From: an uncultured Nocardioides sp.
GTDB lineage: Bacteria > Actinomycetota > Actinomycetes > Propionibacteriales > Nocardioidaceae
DNA: 64,000 bases
Reading direction: 5' to 3'
NCBI RefSeq assembly: GCF_947488025.1
Contig: NZ_CANKYS010000002.1
Location: 496,001-560,000 of the forward strand
Shown in pieces: positions 55,733-64,000 of the stretch. Each line of letters begins with the position of its first letter. Within the stretch, counting starts at the first letter, position 1. The notes beneath the pieces were generated by a model. It saw only the letters and a list, made by a program, of their open reading frames with translations. It did not search any database and had not been told where the DNA came from. A program made the translations under genes and the position numbers.

Positions 55733-57961
55733 TCATCCCTGGTCGAGCGGCAGACCCACCCGGACCACGGTGCCGCCACCGGGGCGGTCGTCGACCTCGA
55801 ACGTCCCTCCGAGCTCCTCGGCCCGCTCCCGCATCGAGGACAGGCCTACACCCGGACGGCGGTCCGCTGCCAGCCCCGACCCCGTGTCGGACACCTCGAT
55901 GCGCAGGTCGCCGGCGTCGCGGGACAGGCGTACGACGCACCGGTCGGCGCCGCTGTGGCGCTGCGCGTTGGTCACCGCCTCGACGACGATGCGGTAGGCC
56001 GCGACCTCCACCGCCGCGGTGAGCGGCTCGATGTCGTCCTCGGCCTCGACGGTCCACGGCACCGTGCCCGCCCCGGCGCCGTGCTCGGCAGCCCGGTGGC
56101 GCAACGCCGAGACGAGGCCGAGCTGGTCGAGCGCCGGCGGGCGCAGGCCCTCCACGAGCCGGCGTACCTCGCCGATGCCCTCGCGGGCCTGGTCGGAGAG
56201 CCGCGCGACCAGGTCGGCTGCCTGCCCGGGGTCGTCCTCGATGAGGTCGGTGGCCGCCTCGAGGCGCATCGCGAGCGACGCGAGCGACGGCCCCAGGCCG
56301 TCGTGCAGGTCGCGCCGGAGCCTGCGTCGCTCCTCCTCCCTCGCTGCGACCAGCCGCTGCCGGGACACCTGGAGCTCGCGGTTGGCGGTGACGGCCTGGA
56401 CCAGGGCACCCACCTGCGTGCCGACGTCCTCCAGCAGCCGGCGGTCACCGGGTCCGAAGGGGTCGTGGCCGGCATCCACCTCCAGCCGGAGACGGCCCAC
56501 GGTGGTGCCGCCGACGGACAGGTCGACGGTCGCGGGCGTCCCCGTCGGAGCACCGACGGAGGCGGCCACCGGCCCGGAGGTCGGGGTGGCCAGCACGTCG
56601 ACGGCCGCGAAGGACAGGTGGAGGCGGCGCGCGAGCAGCTCGAGCGCCTCCCGCAACGCGTCCTCCGGAGCGGTCAGCGCGTCGAGCCTGCGCAGGTCCG
56701 AGACCACGCGGTGCGGGAACTCCCGGTCGCCGTAGACCACGCGGCGCACCGTCCGCTGCACCGCGACGGCCGCCGGCAGCAGCAGCAGCGCCAGCAGACC
56801 ACCGGCGAGCATCGAGCCGACCGAGATGTCCGCCGCGGCGTCCACGGCCCGCACCATGGCGACGAAGGCGGCGGCGACGACGACCAGCACGAGCGCCTGG
56901 ACGAGCCCGCGCCGGACCCGCGGCTCGATCTCGGCGAGGTGGTAGCGCCCGGTGGCAGCCGCGATGCCGGCCAGCCCGAGCGCCCCGCCGAGCAGGACGA
57001 GCACGTCCTGGCGCAGCAACGGGGCGCCGGTGAGCAGGGCCGGCGCTGGGCCGAGGACGAACCAGGCCGTGGCGCCGGCAGCGATGCCGAGGAGCGCGAG
57101 CCGGGTGGCGAGCACGTCGGTGCGCTCTCGAGCCCTGAGGTACGCCATGGTCGCGACCACGAGGAGGGCCGGGGCGGTGGCCCAGAGGGCGGGCGCCCAG
57201 ACGGTCGCCCACACCGACAGCCGCGCCAGGGGCGACCCGGCGCTCCCGAGACGCACCGCCACCCAGGCGGCGTACCCGAGCAGGGGGACGGTGACGAGCG
57301 CGAGCGTCGCCCACCGGTCGCGGGCAGCGGCTCGGGTCAGGAGCGCGACCGAGAGCAGGAGCGCCACCAGCCCGAGAGCGGCCATGGCCTCCCCGACGAG
57401 CTGGGGCCAGGCGCCACGGGCGCCGGTGAGGTCGATGACGCCGAGACCGAGCGGGGTGGACGTGATGGCGGCCGGCAGCAGGGCAGCGGCCGCGAGGAAC
57501 GCCCGGGCGGGAGCTGCCCCCGGTCGCGCCCAGAAGACGAGGGAGCCCAGCGCGAGCAGCAGGGCGGGCAGGAGCACTACGTGCGGGGCGCTCCGCGTGG
57601 CGGCCCCGAGCGGGTAGCGGGCCAGCGTGACGTCGACCTGCTGGATCAGGTCGAGGCCGGACCCGGTGCGGCGCACCTCGTAGCGGACCACGTCGCCCAC
57701 CTGACGTCGTACGCCGTCGCTGACCCAGTCGGCCGGCGAGCGCCCGTCGACGGCCTGCACCACGTCACCGGGCCGCAGCGGGGTCTCGCCGTAGGTGGTC
57801 GCGACCCGCACGGTCTCGCCCCAGCTCGCGCCGGCCGACGGCAGGAGCCTCGAGGAGAGGCTGGTGCCGTCGGACGGGCCGGCCAGCAGCGCGAGGACGG
57901 TCCAGCAGACCGGCACCGCCCAGGCCACTGCGAGCACGAGCAGCCTGCTGGTGCGCGCCAT
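55733..57961 (-). CDS. Large membrane histidine kinase with PDZ-like sensor region
   Basis: This 742-residue kinase opens with a membrane helix (6-27), then about 85 residues with a PDZ-like peptide-binding pattern (LRPGDVVQAVDGRSPADW, then VRYEVRR), then about eight membrane helices (125-400). A GAF-like domain (about 430-530) precedes the HisKA_3 helix RRRLRRDLHDGLGPSLASL and the GHKL ATPase domain (VVEAVTNAQRHSGA, SDTGSG, GVGLSSMRERAEELGG). The layout is ComP-like. The coupled regulator is downstream. It may read an extracellular peptide or envelope signal; this is inferred. Confidence 0.85.
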   Translation of the reverse strand: MARTSRLLVLAVAWAVPVCWTVLALLAGPSDGTSLSSRLLPSAGASWGETVRVATTYGETPLRPGDVVQAVDGRSPADWVSDGVRRQVGDVVRYEVRRTGSGLDLIQQVDVTLARYPLGAATRSAPHVVLLPALLLALGSLVFWARPGAAPARAFLAAAALLPAAITSTPLGLGVIDLTGARGAWPQLVGEAMAALGLVALLLSVALLTRAAARDRWATLALVTVPLLGYAAWVAVRLGSAGSPLARLSVWATVWAPALWATAPALLVVATMAYLRARERTDVLATRLALLGIAAGATAWFVLGPAPALLTGAPLLRQDVLVLLGGALGLAGIAAATGRYHLAEIEPRVRRGLVQALVLVVVAAAFVAMVRAVDAAADISVGSMLAGGLLALLLLPAAVAVQRTVRRVVYGDREFPHRVVSDLRRLDALTAPEDALREALELLARRLHLSFAAVDVLATPTSGPVAASVGAPTGTPATVDLSVGGTTVGRLRLEVDAGHDPFGPGDRRLLEDVGTQVGALVQAVTANRELQVSRQRLVAAREEERRRLRRDLHDGLGPSLASLAMRLEAATDLIEDDPGQAADLVARLSDQAREGIGEVRRLVEGLRPPALDQLGLVSALRHRAAEHGAGAGTVPWTVEAEDDIEPLTAAVEVAAYRIVVEAVTNAQRHSGADRCVVRLSRDAGDLRIEVSDTGSGLAADRRPGVGLSSMRERAEELGGTFEVDDRPGGGTVVRVGLPLDQG

Positions 57962-58018
57962 GGAGGAATCGTGCCCCCGTCCGGCGCTGCGGGGAAGAAG
58001 ACGCGCTGCGCGGGAGGC

Positions 58019-59266
58019 TCAGCAGCTGGAGCGCTTCTCGGCCGCCTTGCAGGTGTCGTTGCCGCCCCGACCGCGAGCGATGTCGAACCCGCGACCACCG
58101 TCGAGCCGGTCGGGCTCGTCGGAGCCGGTGAGGACGTCGGCCCCGCCGCGGCCGTAGAGCATGACGCGGTAGTCGGGGTGGGCGGTGACGATCTCGGAGT
58201 CGTTGCTGCCCTTGAAGATCGACGACGCCCGCGGGGGCAGGACCACGTCGCTGAAGCCGGTGACCTTGCCCTCCAGGGTGAAGGGCTGGAGGCCGCGGAT
58301 GGTCGTCTTCTTCAGCTGGTCGATGCGCAGGGTCGGCTTGAGGGCCGGGTTGGAGTGCGGCAGCAGCCGCAGCTTGTCCTGCCCGCCGTAGCCCTTCGCG
58401 ACGAAGCCGGACTCGCCCGGGATCGGGAAGATCATGGTGTCGCTGCCGCTCCCGCCCCGCCACACCTGGTGGCTCTCCGACGTCGTGGACAGCGTGTCGC
58501 TGCCGCTGCCCCCGACGAACGTGTCGATCCCGGAGGCGCCGGTCAGCGTGTCGTCACCCGCGTCGCCGTAGAGCCGGTCGTTGCCGAGGGCGCCAGTGGT
58601 GTCGGCGACGACCGTGTCGTCACCGCCCCGACCGAAGATCGTGTCGTCGCCGCCGCGCGCAGTGATGACGTCGGCGGAGTTGGTTCCCTTGACCGTGTCG
58701 CCGAGGGGTGACCCGACAAGCCGGATGCCGCCGTCGAACCCGGTGACGGTGTCGTTGCCGTCGGCGGCGATCGGGACTGTCGCGGCGGCGCGGAAGTCGA
58801 CCACCACCGGGGCGATCGCGTTGACGTAGGTCACGCCGTCGAGCAGCACGGCGGTGCCCTCGCTGGCGGGCCGCGGGTCGTGGCCGAGGTCGATCGTGTC
58901 GTCGCCTGCGCCGCCGGAGATGGTGTCGCCCTTCTTGACGACCCGGCCGAACTGGTCGAGCCGCACCAGGTCGGTCTCGCCGTGGAGGCGGTCGTTGCCC
59001 TCACCGCCGAGGATCGTGTCGGCACCGTCGCCGCCGCAGATCACGTCGTTCCCACCGAGTCCGCGGACGGTGTCGTTGCCGCCGCGCGCGACCACCACGT
59101 CGCGCTGCGGCGTGCCGGTGATGGTGTTGGCCTTGTCGTTGCCCACGATGGTGGCCCGCAGGCCGGCACAGCTCGGGGCGGCGTGCGCGGTGGGCGCGAC
59201 GGCGAGCGGTGCCGCGAGACCGGCTGCCGCGACGACGGCGGGCACGAGGTGACGGATGAGGCGCAT
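58019..59266 (-). CDS. Secreted Ca-binding RTX-like (hemolysin-type) repeat protein
   Basis: This 415-residue exported protein has a signal peptide (about 1-29, ending AHA-AP) and many RTX-type nonapeptides GGxGxDxhx: RGGNDTVRGLGGNDVICGGDG, GGEGNDRLHGE, GGAGDDTIDLG, RGGDDTIFGRGGDDTV, GDAGDDTLTGASG, GGSGSDTL, and RGGADVLTGSDEPDRLDGGRG (in parts). Calcium folds these into a parallel beta-roll. It has a Sec-type signal rather than a C-terminal type 1 signal, as usual for actinobacteria. A terminal Cys pair (NDTCKAAEKRSSC) closes the protein. Its role is unknown; a surface or matrix protein is likely. Confidence 0.85.
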   Translation of the reverse strand: MRLIRHLVPAVVAAAGLAAPLAVAPTAHAAPSCAGLRATIVGNDKANTITGTPQRDVVVARGGNDTVRGLGGNDVICGGDGADTILGGEGNDRLHGETDLVRLDQFGRVVKKGDTISGGAGDDTIDLGHDPRPASEGTAVLLDGVTYVNAIAPVVVDFRAAATVPIAADGNDTVTGFDGGIRLVGSPLGDTVKGTNSADVITARGGDDTIFGRGGDDTVVADTTGALGNDRLYGDAGDDTLTGASGIDTFVGGSGSDTLSTTSESHQVWRGGSGSDTMIFPIPGESGFVAKGYGGQDKLRLLPHSNPALKPTLRIDQLKKTTIRGLQPFTLEGKVTGFSDVVLPPRASSIFKGSNDSEIVTAHPDYRVMLYGRGGADVLTGSDEPDRLDGGRGFDIARGRGGNDTCKAAEKRSSC

Positions 59267-59273
59267 GCAGACT

Positions 59274-59297
59274 CCCAGGAATGGTTTCGTTCCTGGG
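59274..59297 (-). promoter_or_regulatory. Hairpin over the ribosome binding site of the RTX-like gene
   Basis: CCCAGGAA and TTCCTGGG form perfect 8-base arms with an 8-base loop, ending 7 bases before the ATG on the minus strand. The 3' arm contains the GGGAG ribosome binding site. It could damp translation, or end ligA transcription upstream. Confidence 0.45.
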
Positions 59298-59320
59298 TTG
59301 ATGACCGCCCCCGGCCCTTC

Positions 59321-61641
<2,321 letters not shown>

Positions 61642-61678
61642 TCACACCCGTTCCACCCAGGACGACCGAGGAGCATGC

Positions 61679-62287
61679 GTGACCCCGACCGAGACCGGCA
61701 CCCGCCCCCGTGTGGCGGGAGAGCGCGAGCTGGAGATCCTGGAGGCGACCCTCGAGGTGCTCGCGGACGTCGGCTACGACCTGCTCACGATGGACGCCGT
61801 CGCCACCCGGGCGAAGGCGTCCAAGGCCACGCTCTACCGTCGCTGGAAGGGAAAGCCCGAGCTCGTCGTCGCCGCGGTCACCCACCACCACGCCACCACG
61901 TCCTCGGCCCCCGACACCGGCACCCTGCGCGGTGACCTGCTCGCCGCCTACTGCGGGCAGGGCGGCCTCAACGACACCCAGGCCCAGTCCGTCCTCGCCG
62001 CCGTCGTCACGGCGATGGGGCGCGACCCGGAGTTCGCCGAGGTCTACCGCCGCGACTTCATCAGGCCCAAGATCGCGACGTCCCGGGCCATCTACGAGCG
62101 GGCCCGCGCACGAGGAGAAGTCCACCCGGACGCCGACCTCACGATCCTCGGCCCCTCACTCGCCGGCATCGTGCTGCACCGCGCCTTCCTGCTCGGTGAG
62201 CCCGTCACCCCCGAGCTCGTCGGACGGGTGCTCGACGAGGTCATCCTCCCCGCGGCGCTCAACGGACCCACGTCCCGCACCGACTGA
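61679..62287 (+). CDS. TetR/AcrR family regulator of the adjacent efflux pump
   Basis: This 202-residue regulator has the HTH at about residues 13-60 (ELEILEATLEVLADVGYDLLTMDAV, then ASKATLYRRWKGKPELV) and a TetR_C_16-like ligand domain with DFIRPKIATSRAIYERARARGEV. The GTG at 61679 follows GAGGAG by 6 bases. The ATG four bases upstream is in another frame. It is followed at 72 bases by an efflux pump gene and preceded by two palindromes, the usual arrangement of a self-regulating drug-sensing repressor. The ligand is unknown. Confidence 0.9.
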   Translation: MTPTETGTRPRVAGERELEILEATLEVLADVGYDLLTMDAVATRAKASKATLYRRWKGKPELVVAAVTHHHATTSSAPDTGTLRGDLLAAYCGQGGLNDTQAQSVLAAVVTAMGRDPEFAEVYRRDFIRPKIATSRAIYERARARGEVHPDADLTILGPSLAGIVLHRAFLLGEPVTPELVGRVLDEVILPAALNGPTSRTD

Positions 62288-62359
62288 CCATCACGTCCGA
62301 CCCACTGTCGGACCCCTCTGATCCACTTGACGCGCACCACCCTCCACGAAGGACGTTCC

Positions 62360-63979
62360 ATGACCGACAGCACCCTGGTCGCCGACGAAGTGACCCCCGA
62401 GCAGCACAAGCGCCTGCGCTGGGCGCTCGTGCTCATCTCGCTGGCGCAGCTGATGGTGGTGCTCGACAGCACCATCGCCAACATCGCCCTCCCCTACATC
62501 GGCGCCGACCTCGACATCGACCAGGCCAACCTGCAGTGGATCGTCACGGGCTACGCCCTGACCTTCGGCGGCTTCCTGCTGCTGGGCGGCCGCTTGGCGG
62601 ACCTCTACGGCCGCCGGCTGATCTTCATGGTGGGCGTGCTGGTCTTCGCAGTCGCCTCGCTCGTCGGCGGCTTCGCCCAGGACGAGTTCATGCTGCTGTC
62701 GGCCCGGGCCCTCCAGGGCCTGGGAGCGGCGCTCGCCTCCCCCGCCGCCCTCGCACTGATCACGACCACGTTCCCCGCGGGCAAGGAGCGCAACCGTGCC
62801 TTCGCGATCTACGCGGCGATGGCCGGCGTCGGCGCGGCCGTCGGTCTCCTCCTCGGCGGCTGGCTCACCGGGCTCGACCCGATCCTCGGCCTCGAGGGCT
62901 GGCGCTACACGTTCCTCATCGTCGTCCCGATCGGACTGGGTGCGGCGTTCTTCGCACCCCGCTTCTTCGACGAGTCCGAGCGCCACACCGGCTGGCTCGA
63001 CGTCCCCGGCGCCATCACCGGCACGGGTGCCCTGCTCGCCATCGTCTACGGCCTCTCCCGTGCGGGCGACTCACGCTACGGCTTCGACGACACCACGACC
63101 ATCGCCAGCCTCGTGCTCGGCCTCGCGCTCCTCGGCGTGTTCCTGCTGATCGAGAGCCGCGTCGAGCACCCGTTGATGCCGTTCCGGATCTTCAGGAGCA
63201 AGAACCGCGCGGCCGCCTTCGCGGTCATGATGATCGTCCCCGCCGCGATGTTCGCGATGTTCTTCTTCCTGTCGCTGTTCATCCAGCTGGTCGTGGGCTA
63301 CTCCCCGCTCCAGACCGGCGTGGCCTTCCTCCCGTTCTCGATCGCCATGATCATCTCGGCGACGGCCGCCTCCAGGCTGATCGCCTTCGTCGACCCGCGC
63401 TACCTCTCCGGCGTCGGCACGCTACTCTCGGCCGCCGCGCTCTACGGGTTCAGCCGCATCACGGTCCCCGAGGACCCGGGATCGATCCTCGCCTCGCTCC
63501 CCGCGTCGATGGGCGGTCAGGGCGTCGCGCTGGGCGACGGCGTCAACTACTGGACGCAGATCCTGCCGTTCGTCGTGCTGATGGCCTTCGGCATGGGGCT
63601 CAACTTCGTGCCCCTGACCCTCGTCGCGGTGCACCACCTGCGCGCGCAGGACACCGGCATCGGTTCCGGCGTGCTCAACACGATGCAGCAGGTGGGCGGC
63701 GCGCTCGGCCTGGCGACGCTCAGCACGGTGTCGCTGCACTTCGCGCAGACGCGGGCCGACGAGATCGCTCCGTCGATCGCCGCGGCCGCACCCCAGCTCG
63801 ACGAGGCGGCGCTGGGCCAGCTCGCCTCGCTGGGCTCGTTCACCGAGGGCGCCACGATGGCGTTCTTCGTGGGCTCGCTGATGATGATCGCCGCCTCGGC
63901 GATCGTGTGGATCTTCCTCGACGTCAAGCACGAGGAGCTCGCGACCGAGTCCGCACCCGAGGGCGTGGGCGTCCACTGA
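62360..63979 (+). CDS. DHA2 (EmrB/QacA-type) MFS drug efflux transporter, 14 TM
   Basis: This 539-residue protein has 14 predicted membrane helices. Family motifs are the opening LDSTIANIALPYIGADL, LLGGRLADLYGRRLIFMVG (motif A), the antiporter motif near GVGAAVGLLLGGWLTG, and a DHA2-type insertion after helix 6. It exports hydrophobic or cationic drugs in exchange for protons. GAAGGAC precedes the ATG. It is presumably repressed by the upstream TetR protein. The C-terminus is complete within the window (ends TESAPEGVGVH). Confidence 0.93.
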   Translation: MTDSTLVADEVTPEQHKRLRWALVLISLAQLMVVLDSTIANIALPYIGADLDIDQANLQWIVTGYALTFGGFLLLGGRLADLYGRRLIFMVGVLVFAVASLVGGFAQDEFMLLSARALQGLGAALASPAALALITTTFPAGKERNRAFAIYAAMAGVGAAVGLLLGGWLTGLDPILGLEGWRYTFLIVVPIGLGAAFFAPRFFDESERHTGWLDVPGAITGTGALLAIVYGLSRAGDSRYGFDDTTTIASLVLGLALLGVFLLIESRVEHPLMPFRIFRSKNRAAAFAVMMIVPAAMFAMFFFLSLFIQLVVGYSPLQTGVAFLPFSIAMIISATAASRLIAFVDPRYLSGVGTLLSAAALYGFSRITVPEDPGSILASLPASMGGQGVALGDGVNYWTQILPFVVLMAFGMGLNFVPLTLVAVHHLRAQDTGIGSGVLNTMQQVGGALGLATLSTVSLHFAQTRADEIAPSIAAAAPQLDEAALGQLASLGSFTEGATMAFFVGSLMMIAASAIVWIFLDVKHEELATESAPEGVGVH

Positions 63980-64000
63980 CCCGGCGTCCGGCCCGCCCGC

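Noticed and set aside
54965-58711. 1248-codon open frame on the plus strand opposite the two-component pair
   Set aside because: Shadow of the response regulator and kinase genes; low-complexity composition.

Overview
The window is very GC-rich, gene-dense chromosomal DNA from an actinobacterium. Gene content and order (ligA, gatCAB, ilvD, ilvBNC, serA, leuB-ilvE and cimA within 60 kb), leaderless promoters and GTG starts suggest Nocardioides or another member of the Nocardioidaceae; this is inference from gene content, not a database match. I see no rRNA, tRNA, CRISPR array, insertion sequence or prophage. Nearly all of the sequence is protein coding, with many 1-4 base start/stop overlaps.

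Layout. 1-5 kb: a truncated amidase, a TetR/flavin-reductase divergent pair, citramalate synthase (cimA) behind a leader-peptide attenuator, and a secreted M43 metalloprotease. 5-10.4 kb: DUF5709 protein, a membrane Ser/Thr kinase, a DksA/TraR-like zinc-finger protein, a two-component pair and a DUF2306 membrane protein. 10.4-15 kb: leuB-ilvE-nhaA/dsbA fusion, preceded by a 46-residue small gene and a 14-codon Val/Leu/Ile leader ORF. 15-24 kb: O-methyltransferase, gamma-glutamyltransferase-like protein, a YczE/MocR divergent pair, serA, YdeI-like, FrnE-like DsbA and an NCS1 permease. 24-28 kb: ilvBNC behind a second clear attenuator (leader [13 protein letters not shown]). 28-35 kb: pterin dehydratase-VOC fusion, LD-carboxypeptidase, DUF6973 protein, a kynureninase-GNAT-VOC-deaminase operon, ilvD and an XRE regulator. 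35-40 kb: SRPBCC, a beta-propeller protein, PadR, an EamA exporter and a PQQ-type sugar dehydrogenase lipoprotein.

40-48.3 kb holds the most interesting system. A cobalamin riboswitch controls a translationally coupled operon encoding a secreted alpha/alpha-barrel protein, a membrane-anchored DUF4430-like protein, and the T, double-ATPase and S parts of an ECF vitamin transporter. The two extracytoplasmic proteins resemble the two halves of animal intrinsic factor/transcobalamin. A paralog of the barrel protein lies just upstream as a separate transcription unit, closed by a strong terminator. I infer a B12 capture-and-import system.

48.4-64 kb: gatCAB; a DMFase-like lipoprotein, a small lipoprotein and a short LCP protein; a LuxR response regulator with its 742-residue membrane kinase; a Ca-binding RTX-like repeat protein; ligA; and a TetR/DHA2-type efflux pump pair with two operator-like palindromes.

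Two regulatory themes run through the window. Branched-chain amino acid genes carry attenuator-type leaders with different codon signatures (Thr/Ile for cimA, Val/Leu/Ile for leuB, Ile-Leu-Val for ilvB). Many genes also have a TANNNT or CANNNT hexamer exactly 6-7 bases before the start codon, the hallmark of leaderless mRNAs.
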